DNA of 64,000 nt from contig NC_135161.1 of assembly GCF_050948215.1 (NCBI RefSeq), positions 5,097,411 through 5,161,410 of the forward strand. Direction: 5' to 3'. The position numbers and the translations under genes were made by a program. This DNA is from Halictus rubicundus. Taxonomy: Eukaryota > Arthropoda > Insecta > Hymenoptera > Halictidae. This document shows positions 10,999 through 23,189 of this stretch, in pieces. The notes beneath the pieces were generated by a model. It was not told where the DNA came from. It saw nothing but the letters and a program-made list of their open reading frames with translations, and searched no databases. Each line of letters opens with the position of its first letter. Position 1 is the first letter of the stretch.

Positions 10999-12397
10999 CA
11001 GAGTTGTGCTAATTCAGTTACGTTGGAATTCAATTGCACAAATGAATTATATTGTATTTCAATTATATCGTAATTCAACTACGTCGCAACTGAATTAAAT
11101 GATTCAAACCTATCAATTAATTCAATTATTCATTACTTTTATCAGATGTGTAATTGGAATACAATATAATTGAAATACAACCATAGTTGTACTAATTCAG
11201 TTACGTTGTAATTCAATTGCACAATTGAATTGCATTGTATTTCAATTATATAGTAATTCAACTACGTCGCAACTGAATTAAATGATTCAAACCTATCAAT
11301 TAATTGAATTATTAATTATTTTAATCAGAAGTGTAATTGAAATACAACCAGAGTTGTACTAATTCCGTTACGTTGTAATTCAATTGCACAGTTGAATTAT
11401 ATTGTATTTCAATTATATCGTAATTCAACTACGTCGCAACTGAATTAAATGATTCAAACCTATCAATTAATTCAATTACTAATTATTTTAATCAGAAGTG
11501 TAATTGAAATACAACCAGAGTTGTACTAATTCCGTTACGTTGTAATTCAATTGCACAGTTGAATTACATTTTATGTAAATTATATAGTAATTCAACTACG
11601 TCGTAACTGAATTACATAATTGAAACCTATCAATTAATTCAATTATTCATTATTTTTATCAGATGTGTAATTTGAATACAATATAATTGAAATACAACCA
11701 TAGTTGTACTAATTCAGTTACGTTGTAATTCAATTGCACAATTGAATTATATTGTATTTCAATTATATCGTAATTCAACTACGTCATATCTGAATTAAAT
11801 GATTCAAACCTATCAATTAATTCAATTATTAATTATTTTAATCAGATGTGTAATGGAAATACAACCAGAGTTGTACTAATTCCGTTACGTTGTAATTCAA
11901 TTGCACAGTTGAATTACATTTTATGTAAATTATATAGTAATTCAACTACGTCGTAACTGAATTACATAATTGAAACCTTTCAATTAATTCAATTATTAAT
12001 TATTTTAATCAGATGTGTAATTGAAATACAAAATAATTGAAATGCAACCATAGTTGTACTAATTCCGTTACGTCGTAATTCAATTGCACAATTGAATTGT
12101 ATTTTATTTCAATTATATAGTAATTCAACTACGTCGCAACTGAATTACATAATTCAAACCTTTCGATTAATTCAATTATTAATTATTTTAATCAGAAGTG
12201 TAATTGAAATACAACCAGGGTTGTACTAATTCCGTTACGTTGTAATTCAATTGCACAGTTGAATTACATTTTATGTAAATTATATAGTAATTCAACTACG
12301 TCGTAACTGAATTACATAATTGAAACCTTTCAATTAATTCAATTATTAATTATTTTAATCAGATGTGTAATTGAAATACAATATAATTGAAATACAG
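10999..12397. repeat. AATTGAATT-rich tandem array, ~167/185-bp units
   Basis: The motif GTTGTACTAATTCAGTTACGT (with C/G and T variants) recurs near 11003, 11185, 11351, 11518, 11703, 11870, 12053 and 12222, giving eight units. Unit length alternates between about 167 and 182-185 bp, depending on whether an extra ATATAATTGAAATACAA segment is present. Each unit is dense in self-complementary words (CAATTG, AATT). Confidence 0.9.
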
Positions 12398-13029
12398 TTC
12401 TCCAAATTATGTATAGTCCAGAACTTTGAAGAATTTCCTCGTCCCTGTTCGTAATACGTCAAAGTGATCCTATTATTGGTTAGTGGTAAGCTAAAAACAT
12501 TCCTTTTTTCAATTTTTTGTTATTAGATAATGTATTTCATTTTACTTACATATAATACTAATGTATGTTTAATGAGTCTCATTAGATGATTGTCGTTACT
12601 TTTTCCTTTAATATATATCGTAACCCAGGAAAAGTAGAGACATGTTTCCTTTTCCTGCTTTTTATACTTATGTTTGAAATTTAAAAAATTTGTAACGCGG
12701 AAGTTATTTCTGTTCAGATATTATAAATTTATAAATAATAAATTCCTTCTGTTTGAAACCTTCATATGGATTTTTCAACCTCTTATTACCTATGACTTTA
12801 TTATTCTTTAATTTTTAATTTTCATTTAATTACATCGTAATTCGTAATTGATGTAGTTTAATTGGAAAGTATTTTATAATTGTACTCCAATTGCAATTAC
12901 GAATTAAATTGTGATTACTTGAGTGAAGATCTGAATTATAAATTACAATATGATTGAATTACAATGTGATTCAATTACTTTGTAATTATAATTCCCGGAG
13001 TAATTCAATTGTAATTCTGCTCAACTCTG
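10999..13029. mobile_element. hAT-like non-autonomous element carrying a tandem array
   Basis: The termini are CAGAGTTGTGCTAATT on the left and CAGAGTTGAGCAGAATT on the right (read inward). They are flanked by a perfect 8-bp duplication GTCAAAAT at 10991-10998 and 13030-13037. An 8-bp duplication with CAG...CTG-type ends fits the hAT superfamily. No transposase is present. Two thirds of the interior is a tandem array (10999-12397). The section 12830-13020 is rich in the same ATTACAATTGAATT words, as expected of sub-terminal repeats. The section 12400-12830 is unrelated AT-rich filler. Confidence 0.8.
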
Positions 13030-13092
13030 GTCAAAATGGACGAATTCCCCTCGCTCGATCAATCGGCTCAAATTTCACTTTAAAGTGATATA

Positions 13093-13622
13093 CAGGGTGG
13101 TCCACGCAATTGTTTCAGGCCATAACTCCGCAATTAATGCATTTACGAAAAAATATCAAAGGAGAAAAATAAATGGTTCGAAGAGCGCTACGTTCGTAGA
13201 CCCTTAAATTTTTTTTAGGTGCAGCTGTTCATGTGCAATTAAATAGAAATTCATATTTTTTGTTGCACTAATCGATTCCTCTGTTCATTCTGCGTAAAAA
13301 ATTATTAGGGTACCATGACAAAAAAATTATCAGTTCCCGAGATGTTTTCAAAACCTGTCTCTGTTATGACAACAATGTCGAAACGGTGTTTACGTTTACT
13401 ACATTGTCGTGAATCGCTTCAGCATCTTCTTCAATAAAGACAGGTTTTGAAAATATCTCGAGGACTAATAATTTTTTTGCCTATGGTACCCAAATAATTT
13501 TTCGAGTGTAACAAAACATATGAATTTCTAATCTAAGGGCCCCTATGAACCATTTATCTTTCTCTTTTGATATTTCGTCGTAAATACATTAATAACGGAG
13601 TTGGGGCCTGAAACAAGGCCCA
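13093..13622. mobile_element. Fold-back MITE with CAGGGTGG end
   Basis: After TA at 13091-13092 the sequence starts CAGGGTGGTCCACGC. The left arm (TTTCAGGCCATAACTCCG through AATATCAAAGGAG) is mirrored on the right by CTCTTTTGATATTTCG through GGGGCCTGAAACA. Arms of about 250 bp meet near 13380. The extreme right terminus is missing or diverged. Confidence 0.75.
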
Positions 13623-14493
13623 ATTAAAAAAAAGTTATACTGTTCTAAACGGCGTTCGAATACTTTCGTGATCCTGTGTACCTCTTCGTACAAATTCCTC
13701 GCGCTTTCTAAAACGTTCGTACCCGGATCTAGTGGATGAACAATTTCGGTTTTGCAAATTTCCAAGCACAGAGGCACGCACGACACAGGAAGAAAGGGCG
13801 GTTAGGGTGTTAACTTGTCCTCTTAGCGGCTCATGTTCCGCCTCGAAGGGAGGGAAATCACGACGTTATCGGATCGAGGGCCATTTCATAGCTCGGCGTG
13901 CCTAGAATTTTACGGCGGTCGCTTTATCGTTGTAATTTCCCCCCCCCCCCCCTGTAACAACGACAAGGGGGACACGCCGTAACGTATCGCCGTTGAAAAT
14001 CTCGCACGCGCCTCGTTATTGTCATTAGCCCGCCGGAACAGCGGTAGGCCATTGTCGTCTCCGATATAATTACGAAGGAAACGTAGCCGCGAGACGAGAA
14101 GGTGTCACGCGATACCCACGGCCGCACACGTCATTCCGATCGCAATGAACCGCGAGAATAGAAAATGTTTCTCGTAATCAACATTGTCCGCGGTGCCCGC
14201 TTCCTGATAGCTCTCGGGTTACGATAACGCACGGGTTGCAGAGTGCGCGTTACATCGAGCGAGGCTCCGCTCGGAAATTCTACGGGCCGGATAAACACCG
14301 ATCCATAGAGGGAACAGCGAACCGAGACGGGACCTGTCCCATGGAACTGCTTTTTCTTGTTTTCGACCAACGATAACGGGACGACGCCGCGGACCGAGAA
14401 ATCATTTCAACAAAACGCGAATCTCGGAACGGTCTGTACGACACGGGCAAAGGAAAGCGACGGGGCAGTCATAAATTAGACACTCTATCGATA
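13623..14493. other. GC-rich unique stretch, no gene recognised
   Basis: Contains a poly-C run at about 13938-13952. The short frames have no recognisable domain. Confidence 0.4.
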
Positions 14494-14498
14494 CGGCG

Positions 14499-15008
14499 CA
14501 CAGCGGGCAATTTCGACGAAATCGGATTCAAAATCAAAGAACTTTCGATAGAAATGAGGTAGAGCGATGACATTTTTTGGAAATGAAAGCTGAACCTTTG
14601 TAGAATATGGGAAAAATTGGGAGATTATTACCATCCAATCATTTCAACGAAAAAATGACTTCATCAGTTTTCGTCACAAAAATCTATTTTTTGCAAAATC
14701 CTGAGGTCGTAGACAAATTTTGAGACCAGATTTGAAATCAGCGTGACAAAATCTATGGGAAATGATGTACAGCATGTTAAAAAAAAATTTTTTCCGCGCG
14801 TGGTATTGGAAAAACTAAAATTTTCTTGAATTTGTGCGCGTTTAACGAATTTTCTCGAGGTTAAAAAACGTTCGTACCGCAATCTCTCTATTTTTCCTAT
14901 ATTCTACAAAGTTGCAGCTTTCATTTCCAAAAAATCTCTTCGCTCTACCTCATTCCTATCGAAAGTTCCTTGATTTTGAATCCGATTTTGTCTAAATTGC
15001 CCACTGTG
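14499..15008. mobile_element. Transib-like MITE, copy B (510 bp, inverted relative to A)
   Basis: Left end CACAGCGGGCAATTTCGAC, right end GCCCACTGTG, with perfect CGGCG duplications at 14494-14498 and 15009-15013. Its reverse complement matches copy A almost base for base and has the same length, which suggests recent movement of both. The only change in the terminal heptamers is CACAGCG on the left. Confidence 0.85.
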
Positions 15009-15013
15009 CGGCG

Positions 15014-16617
15014 CACAGTGCGGACAAGTCGGCACATCTCACTACATTTTTATTTGACGACGTACGAAAATTTCCTTTGGCAGAACTGCTTATTAGCAGG
15101 AAATTTATATTATTATTCATTTAAAAATCATTTAACAATTTCTTTATGCGTAAAAATAATTTCTTTTTTCAACTTATTAATTTTATTGTTAACCCTTAGC
15201 ACTCGAATGGTGACCGTAAGGTACCACTAAAAATTGCTGTGTCATTATTCAAAATATTTGTTACATTATTAAATTCGTTTGCATTTAATAAATTATTAAA
15301 CATCAGCATTGTACGAGTAAATTGCACCATTTTCGTATGTATAACAGGAAAAAAGAATATATAAATGGGAAATATTTTAGGTCTAAAGAAATGTTTCGTT
15401 TTGGAGTTACAATAGTTTCGAGTGCAAAGGGTTAAATTTAATTTTTTGTGACTAATTACCATTACATATGCATTAGTAACCAAATTTAGATTTTTGTAAA
15501 AAAATTTGGCCATGGAGGCACTCTCTAAAGTGCCAAAAATCGAAAAATATTATATTAACTGTAAATGAGTGTGCAATAATAATTCTGTGTAATGGAAAGT
15601 GCTTACCAAGGAATATGCATTCTTTATACATTTAATAAAGTAGATTTATTTTTTGTACAAATTTTCAACGGTGGTTTTATTTGTTAATTGCATATAAAAC
15701 TTCAAATTAACATAAAACAAAAACGGCAAAACATGTCCTGAGATTTATGCATATTCGGATACATTACTTATTATAGTTTAAGAATTTCATAGGTTTGTCT
15801 GCGACTTTTTGCGACTCTCAATTTTATAAACTTTTTAAGAAGTGTCCATACTTCCACATCTTTCCTTTAGGATCTATCGTGGAAAATTTGTTATTTTCTT
15901 TTTAAATGTATTCGTTATATTGTTAAATTTCATTTTCTGTGAATAATTAACAATAAGTATACATTTGTAAACAAATTTGGTTGTAAAAAATTTTGCCATT
16001 TGTTCGCCACAGTTACAGTGGGGAATTTACTGGAAAAGTTCAATATTCGTGTATATCACGATATGAAATACATTTCTTTTGTAAAACATGCGTACTAGAA
16101 TGGAAATTGTTAATACTAATCATATAATAATCATTTTTATGCATAATACAATTTTGCAATAATTATATATCAATCATTTTTATGTCTTTTTAATTTGCTT
16201 TTAATATATGTTTTATAACCATTGAAAAAGTAATAAGAATGTAAGGATAGATCGAGATGAGCAAGATCACGAGAGTCAATGATTTTGAGTCGCAATCAAA
16301 GTACTGAGAATGACTCAGATAGCGAATAGCGTTTTGTTAAGTTTATTCATTTTATTCACTAGTATTATAATTTGTTTAAGTTTATTATTGTTAATTTTAC
16401 ATATGATTCATTTATTACTAATTTTGTTCTAAACTTGTTAGTTTTTAAAAATAAATTTGTTAATTTTTAATAATACATTTTTTTTCTAAAAAAAAATTTT
16501 TTTTTAAATTATTAACTATATTGGTAAATATAATTGTCTGCAAAAAATTTCCTCTATATATACATTAATAACCAAACTATGAGAAGTGCCGAAAACAGGC
16601 TATTTGTCCGCACTGTG
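15014..16617. mobile_element. Transib-like non-autonomous element C (1.6 kb)
   Basis: It starts immediately after the CGGCG shared with copy B. The left terminus is CACAGTGCGGACAAGTCGG and the right terminus read inward is CACAGTGCGGACAAATAGC, a perfect 14-bp inverted repeat. The right duplication CGGCG is at 16618-16622. The interior is AT-rich, non-coding, and contains a nested TTAA miniature element (15193-15431). Confidence 0.8.
15193..15431. mobile_element. piggyBac-type TTAA MITE (239 bp)
   Basis: TTAA flanks the element at 15189-15192 and 15432-15435. The ends are CCCTTAGCACTCGAA and, read inward from the right, CCCTTTGCACTCGAA. CCC termini at TTAA are characteristic of the piggyBac superfamily. 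It lies nested inside element C. A half copy is at 6058-6197 and a diverged relative at 35411-35617. Confidence 0.8.
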
Positions 16618-16622
16618 CGGCG

Positions 16623-17047
16623 CACAGTGGTTATAACTTTTGAACTATTAGAGATATTGCAATGAAATTTTCACTAAAAATATTTTAAAAAATAGTCATT
16701 TTTTAATGGTTGATAATTAAATATGTTTGGCATTTGTTAAACAATAATTTTTAATTAATTTTCATTAATATTTTTTATGCAAACAAAAATCGTCCAAATA
16801 TAATATTTCAAACTATTTTTTACTTTTAAGTATGTATTTTATATTCATATTTCATACATGTTACGCAATATTGGGGCTTGTCTTCTTATTTTTAAGTTCT
16901 TGAAAAAATGTAAGCTGCGAATTTGATTTAATTTAGTGTGGACTGCGTACGTATGAATGTGTACATGTATGTATACTGTAATTTGTCTCGGTGCAGCAGA
17001 AATAGATCTCGACTGAGATCTGAAATGCTTAAATAAAAAAAAAATTA
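16623..17047. mobile_element. Transib-like element D, left part
   Basis: It follows the CGGCG at 16618-16622 with CACAGTGGTTATAACTTTTG. The next ~90 bp resemble the inward-read right end of element E (50560-50652), including TTATAACTTTTG, AAATTTTCACTAAAA-like and AAAAAATAGTCA. No right end was found; the element is interrupted by the DD41D element at 17050 or truncated. Confidence 0.6.
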
Positions 17048-17049
17048 TA

Positions 17050-18476
17050 TTCTTGCAAGTGGAGGCGTAGAGAAGATATAGAGATTACCTTTGTTTTTTT
17101 TTTCAATGGAATGTCCAATTTTTTATCCTCGATTTCGATAGATTGCCATATTCTGAGTATAAAAGTACTAAAGTGTATTTGTCCTAAAACTTACCGTTGC
17201 TGAGACATTTGACTGTTCTCATTCTATTACTTTCATTACGTATTCAAGGATATGCTCGCTACGTCAAATGTAAACATTGGTAGGCTTTCGACGTCTCTCA
17301 GTGTCAGTCAGTTTCTCAATTAGTGAACATAACACAGTCAATATGAAATTTTCATTCGAAGAACAATCAGAGATGCTTCTAATTTATCGAGAAAGTAAGA
17401 GAAACGCAATTGTGGCTCGAAATTTGTACGGTGAAAGATATGGAAACCGCATGTGCCCTTCGCACAAGATTTTTTAAAGATTGTGTAAAAAATTAAAAGA
17501 AACTGGAAGTCTCGCTGTTCGTAAGATGAATCGTGAAAAGCCTGTATGTAGTGATGAAGATGATGAAATTAATGTTGTTGCAATGGTACATCGTAATCCT
17601 CATATCAGCGTACGTCAGATTCACCGCGAATCTGAAGTCAAAAAAAGTAGTGCATCACGAATTCTCACTCGTCACAAATACCATTCGTACCACATTCACC
17701 AGAAATTACATCACATGGATCATGTAAATCGTGTTAGATTTTGTGGAGTTTTACCAGCACTGTTAATTTACATAACACGCATTATTGTGAGTACAAAATC
17801 CTGACTGGCTACGAGAAATTGATCATCAAAGACGCTGGTCCATTAATGTGTGGTGTGGAATCATAGGGCAACAAATAATTGGGCCTTATTTCATTGACGG
17901 CACTCTTACTGGTCAAAAATATGATACGTTCTTAAGAAATGCATTGCCAAATTTATTAGAAAACGTGCCATTAAGCGATCGTCAGACAATGTGCTATCAG
18001 CACGATGGATGTCCAACACACTAAGCTCAAAGGGTGAGAAGGGCTTAATGAAATATTCCGAAATCGATGGATAGGACTCGGTGGCACTATTTGCTGGCCA
18101 GCACGAAGTCCAGATTTAACAGTCCTAGATTTTTTCTTGTGGGAAACATTGAAAGATATTGTGTATCGAGATGCACCAACAACTCCGGAAGATACGAAGC
18201 AACGAATTATCGCAGCTACAATAGACGCTCCAACAATAAGACGTGTAAGAGACGCAACAGTTCAAAGACTGCAACGTTGCGTCGCTGCAGATGGCCGACA
18301 TCTCGAACATTCTTCATGAAAACAGTGAAACATTTCAGCAACGGTAAGTTTTAGGAACAAATACACTTTAGTACTTTTATACTCAGAATAATCTATCGAA
18401 ATCGAGGATAAAAAATTGGACATTCCATTTAAAGGAACAAAGGCGACCTCTATATCTTCTCTACGCCTTGCAAGAA
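17050..18476 (+). mobile_element. DD41D mariner-like transposon, second family
   Basis: Inverted repeats of about 140 bp: TTCTTGCAAGTGGAGGCG from 17050, and inward from 18476 TTCTTGCAAGGCGTAGAG. Both arms then share AGAAGATATAGAG, GGAATGTCCAATTTTT and TACTAAAGTGTATTTG. Putative TA duplications are at 17048-17049 and 18477-18478. The transposase runs on the plus strand. Confidence 0.8.
17343..18318 (+). pseudogene. Broken DD41D mariner-like transposase
   Basis: It starts MKFSFEEQSEMLLIYRES with a helix-turn-helix-like N-terminus and hits a stop at 17475. The next frame gives a second HTH-like stretch (NPHISVRQIHRESEVKKSSASRI). A third segment (about 17809-18022) has NVWCGIIGQQIIGPYFIDG and CYQHDGCPTH, where the Asp is the second catalytic residue, followed by a stop. 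The last part reads WPARSPDLTVLDFFLWETLKD, giving the final Asp, and ends near RHLEHSS. At least three disruptions are present, and the region around the first catalytic Asp is missing or unreadable. The protein is inactive. Confidence 0.8.
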
Positions 18477-18479
18477 TAT

Positions 18480-19468
18480 CATTAATACCATATTATGTAG
18501 TTTCTTAAACCCTACAACTTCTGTAACATTTTCTCGTATTGTTTGAAATGACCAAAATATTCAAGTGGACAGAGGGACACGCAGGATGCAAGTGAAATCA
18601 AAACGTTTCGATCGTGTATAATTTCTGTAATAAGACGCGTGATCCTTCGCAGAGGGTTCGACCCGACGAGATACGTTTTTCTCACCGGAGCGGGAACAAG
18701 AGTGCAGCGCGCGAGGCGAAAAGGAAAAATGAATCAAAGGTGGCTCTCGAAGGCAAAGAGAACGAACGGTATCGGTCGGGAGAGCTGACCGCGAAAAACG
18801 GTCCCGGACACGTGAAGGCTCGCGCACAAGCTTCAAACGCTTGTCGGCTCAAGCTCTCCGGTGTGAACGACATAAAAGTGTTCACTGACCGAAACGCGCG
18901 TACGCGTACGCGCCGCGGTAAGTCCTTCCTTCCTGCGTCTATAGCCACTGGCTAGTAAAATTTAATGCCTGGAATTTGCCATGATCGGCCACCTCCTATT
19001 CCTCCTCGAGCAGACGAACCCCCTCGTTTTCGCAAACAACGCTCGCCCGTTTCGCTTCGGCTAGTCGGACGTTAACAAACATCGATCCTCCTTGTTCCTT
19101 TCACGATGACGATCGCCTGCCTTCTCGCGGGCAAGAAGCATAATAGAATCATGGCGACGACGAAGGCTCGAATTTCGTCGACCAAGAGTTTCGCTCTCTG
19201 CCAAGCGAACCGAGACCTCATATCCATTTTCACCTTTTCACCGGATCACTTTCTAAGCACAATGGAGGAGACGGCGCTCGAGGATCGTGCCCGGTTTCCT
19301 CTTTGATCCGCCATCGCGATCTTCGAACATGTGGAAATTGTCCGGTTTCGCCGTGGCGCCATTTTGACCGGGAACCAAACGCGGGTCGTTTCGATCGAAT
19401 AGGTGGAACTCGTTCAAAGAATGTCACGTCATGAAATCGTATTCGAATCGGGTCTCTTCGTAACCTAA
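18480..19468. other. Mostly unique GC-rich sequence, no gene recognised
   Basis: The first 110 bp (18490-18590) repeat the segment at 1960-2070. The rest is CG-rich with short arginine-rich frames and no recognisable exon. Confidence 0.4.
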
Positions 19469-19473
19469 CGCCC

Positions 19474-21040
19474 CACAGTGTGTCGTCCAATGGAAAAAAG
19501 TCCGAAAATCAAAGTGTAAGATCTGCAAATTTATGTATCCTAAAATGTTCGTAACAAAACGTAGTTTCTAAAACTGCCTTAAATTTTAACTGAATAAATC
19601 AATTTGTTATTAAAATTGAGGCTGAAACTTCACTGTCAAATTCCGCGCATTTTTGAAAACATGCGTCCCTCGCAAGCTATTTGGTTTTTTAATTTGATTT
19701 TTACAGGGTGTGTTTAGCATTATTAGACCTTCAATCTCCCAAAAAGTTTTTTTAAATTATCGCAGTTTGTCCTAATTTTTTATGTTTAACATCTATCAAC
19801 TTTGATTAGAGTTTTAAAAAAAGTACATCAAAGTACACCCGTGAATTTTTTTACAGTAATTGGTGGCACATTAAACTTTAATTTCGCATTAGTTTAAATC
19901 TGCTCACATTTGCTCAAGCGGAGAAAATAATAAAAAACCATATTAAGACGCTCGCGCACGGCGGCAATTATTTTTAGACGCATGCCATTTGATAAGTACT
20001 TACATATGTGTTCAATTTTATTCTTATAAATTATATATTTAGTTTTAAAATTGTTTAAATATTTACAATCTTTCAATTCAGTATTAAAGAAAGTACCCCA
20101 AAAGGTTCCTTTGAAATTTCGTATTATATTAATTTAAAGCACATCAGACTTGAGATGACGGTCGACCTTAAGTGCATAAATATACACAAATTTTAAAAAT
20201 AATAGAAAATGTTGACGTTGAGACGCGTCAAGAAAGAAATAATTCAAGAAGCTAGAGAATTATATTTAAAACATTATAATTGGTATGTGATGCCGGTAAC
20301 TACGCATAAATTACTTTTCCATGCAGTTGAAATTATTAAAAATACAATTGTTCCTATTGGCAAATTATCCGAAGAAGCTCTAGAGGCTCAACATAAAAAT
20401 ATAAAATATTTTCGGGAACATAATACCCGCAAGACATCAAGAGAAAATTCAAATAAAGACCTATGAAATCGTCTTCTACTGGAGTCGGATCCAATTATTG
20501 CCCATTATAAAAAAAAACATACGAAAAAAGAAAAAAAGGATTTTGCAGATATAAGAGACTATTTATTATTAAATGAAACATCCTACTTATGAGATTCCAA
20601 CTCAAACACTTGTTCTGATGATAGTGAAGCTGAAGTAGTATAGTACGTACACATATTATTTAATAACATATTATCTATGTTAATTTATTAATTAATTAAT
20701 TTATTCATTTTATTTATTTCTAGGTAAAATAAAGGAATTCTCTTAAGGATTCCTAAGTTTTAATTCCTCCTTGTGAAGATTTGAATAAGTAATGTATACA
20801 GTATTGTACTTTTTTTTTAAATTTTCGTTAAAATTGTAAACTACGTTTTATGCAGTAAAAAAACATAAGAATTTATTAAAACATAAGAGTTATCGCAATT
20901 TAAAAAAAAAATTTTTTTATATACCAATCGATTCGCCTTTGCATTTTACTTCAAAAAGTATTAAGGTACTTTACTCGAAAATTTCATAATTTAAGAGTTA
21001 TGACTTTTTTCCCGAATTCCCATATACTCGACACAGTGTG
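19474..21040 (+). mobile_element. Transib-like element F with transposase remnant
   Basis: The left terminus is CACAGTGTGTCGTCC and the right terminus read inward is CACACTGTGTCGAG. Both are flanked by a perfect 5-bp duplication CGCCC (19469-19473 and 21041-21045). It is 1.57 kb, shorter than autonomous Transib elements (about 3 kb or more), so it is internally deleted but keeps the 3' coding part. Confidence 0.8.
20209..20580 (+). pseudogene. Transib transposase, C-terminal (RAG1-like) remnant
   Basis: From 20209 the frame reads through WYVMPVTTHKLLFHAVEI, IPIGKLSEEALEAQHKN-like sequence and FREHNTRKTSRENSNKDL to a TGA at 20464-20466. It then continues in frame as NRLLLESDPII. The same blocks occur in element E (49796-50089). 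The pattern acidic-Glu-x3-Glu-x2-N/H-K then F-R-x4-R-K matches the RAG1 segment around its catalytic Glu (E962, ASEGNESGNKLFRRFRK). I infer that LSEEA holds the third catalytic residue. It is dead because of the stop and the missing 5' half. Confidence 0.7.
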
Positions 21041-21047
21041 CGCCCTA

Positions 21048-21394
21048 TCGAGATAGAGTCTCATCGTCCATTGTGAACGCACGTAATTGCGATTAACAAC
21101 AAGCTGTCCACCGTTAATCCTTTGCCCTACAATATCGAGTCAGATTTGAGATGAAGATTCCGAACAGTGTCTAATAAATGTGTATGTTATTAATTTCCTT
21201 TGAACCGAAATAAAATTCTATTTTGTTGTAGTTGACATGTATCCTTTGGAGAAAAACATAGGCATACAAGATGTATAACCTATCTTTTTGTTTCTATGAA
21301 ATTCTGAACGATGAAGAATTTCTAATCATTATAATCACAAAATAAATAGTAGTGCAAGGGGTTAAAGATCTATTCTTTGTAATACCACAGTTTG
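21048..21394. other. No feature recognised
   Basis: AT-rich sequence between element F and the next TTAA element. Confidence 0.3.
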
Positions 21395-21398
21395 TTAA

Positions 21399-21615
21399 CA
21401 CTAGGTTTACGGAGCACTAAGAGTGACTATTTTACGTTACTTTATAAAAATAACGAGAATGTGCCTACCAAATTTTTGGCCATTTTGTTTAATAACGTAT
21501 AACTAAAGAAATAAATTTGTTGAATAATTCCTCATGCATGTATCTTTAGAATCTTAATAATTGTAAATTAAAAATATTAGAACCCGTCATTTTGACGGGT
21601 CCCGTAAACCTAGTA
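21399..21615. mobile_element. TTAA MITE, CACTAGGTTTACGG type (217 bp)
   Basis: TTAA at 21395-21398 and 21616-21619 flank ends CACTAGGTTTACGG and, inward from the right, TACTAGGTTTACGG. The interior has a short hairpin CCCGTCATTTTGACGGG near the right end. Related copies are at 35205-35406, 36514-36720 and 55491-55696. Confidence 0.75.
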
Positions 21616-21629
21616 TTAATAATCATATA

Positions 21630-22313
21630 CAGTGTTTACTCGATATATGTCCAAAACACGGATCTAGCCAGGGACATATATTGTACACCGGCCAGGAAAT
21701 ACAGTGAACTCGCGATATATGTCAGCAACTACATGTCGTTTATTCTCCAGGAGTCACGCCGAACGTAGAAAAGGACAACGGATGCTCGGTCGCCGAGAAG
21801 TGTGAATACATTCGTCCTATATTTTATTGGTCAAAGTCACAGCGGCTGTCGACGAGATCCTACTATTCTTTGTATTATGTTACACTCCTCGCCGACTGAG
21901 GTCTCTCGAGCTTCTCGGCCCCTGACGGGGTATACACCGCGGTAGTGGGGATAATTCCGCGACATTTATCATCTAGACCTCGGCGACATATATCGCGAAT
22001 TCACTAAACATTCTTTGATCCACTTGGAACGTAGAAAAGGACAGTAAAGCTCTAGAGACCTCGGTTCGTGGCCCCTCACGGGGTATACCTCGCGGCAGTG
22101 GGGATAATTCCGCGACATTTATCATCCAGACCTCGGCGACATATATCGCGAATTCACTGTACTATTCTTTGATCCACTCCGAAAGTAGAAAACGTTAGAA
22201 AAGCTCTAGTGACCTTGGTTTGTGGTCCCTCACGGGGTATACCCCGCGGCAGTGGGAACAGTTCTGGGACTTTTATCGGCTAGGAATTTGGGACATATAT
22301 AAAGTAAACACTG
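21630..22313. mobile_element. R2 miniature element with internal repeats
   Basis: TA at 21628-21629 and 22314-22315 flank CAGTGTTTACTCGATATAT on the left and, inward from the right, CAGTGTTTACTTTATATAT. Inside are three related units with CCTCACGGGGTATAC, GGGGATAATTCCGCGAC and GACATATATCGCGAATTCAC. R2 is a non-coding family with Tc1/mariner-like features (TA target, CAGTG ends). Confidence 0.75.
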
Positions 22314-22315
22314 TA

Positions 22316-23129
22316 ATCCTCGAAATTAATTACACAGGAGATCTGACTGTAATTTTCAGATTAGAATTATGTGAACACGTTCGAGCGTCCATAAAGTCAT
22401 CGAGAAATCCACCATTCTCTCCGGGTGAGTCTGTGGAATCGTTCGCATAGTCTCTTTGTGGTTTCTCCCGGAAACATTCTCAAAGTTAAAAATTGTCGAA
22501 ACACAGAGGAGCCGCCGCGCCGCGTGTGTCTCGCGGGCAATTATCACCCGGTACATCGCTGTTTTATTGCATTTTAATTGCATTATTAACGCCGCTTGTT
22601 ATTAATTGGGAGCTCGGAGAAGCCAACGCAACGAGCCGATTCTCAGTTGTCTGGATCGAGCAACACGCGGCCGGCGAACCGTGCAGCAAATTACTCGGTT
22701 ACGAGACGCCGCGCTGCGCAGCGCTGCGCCGCGCCGCACGGAGCCGGTAGATTTTCCAGGTGCACCCGGTCGGCCTCTTCATTAGGGCAAGTCGTCGGTC
22801 GATTCGTCCTGCGGAAGTCGCATGAAAATCGGTCTCGGTTACCTGGCTTTTAACGACGGGAAACGTTCTAATTGCCAACGGCGAGGAGGCGGAGGAGGGG
22901 GGACGACGACGACCGATGTCGGGCTACCTCGCCGCGCGTTTCATCGCCGATCGAAATCTTCCTTCGCGGTTAATCGAGTGGAATGAGACAGAACCAGCCA
23001 ACACGCCCAGCCTCGTCGCCTCCCGACGCTGTACCGATATCGTCCGAACGGGGAATGCAGGCTGCTCAAGGTCGTCGGTCGTTTTCAAATTCTAGCAATT
23101 CTCGGATGATTTGCCACTCGTCCCAATAG
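22316..23129. other. GC-rich unique block, no gene recognised
   Basis: CG-rich sequence with a GCGCTGCGC run near 22710-22740. No recognisable exon. Confidence 0.4.
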
Positions 23130-23189
23130 TTAAGGGCCAAGGGTAGCCACGTGACTTTCGCAGAGTCAGCAGGTCGGTCGCTGATTTAA

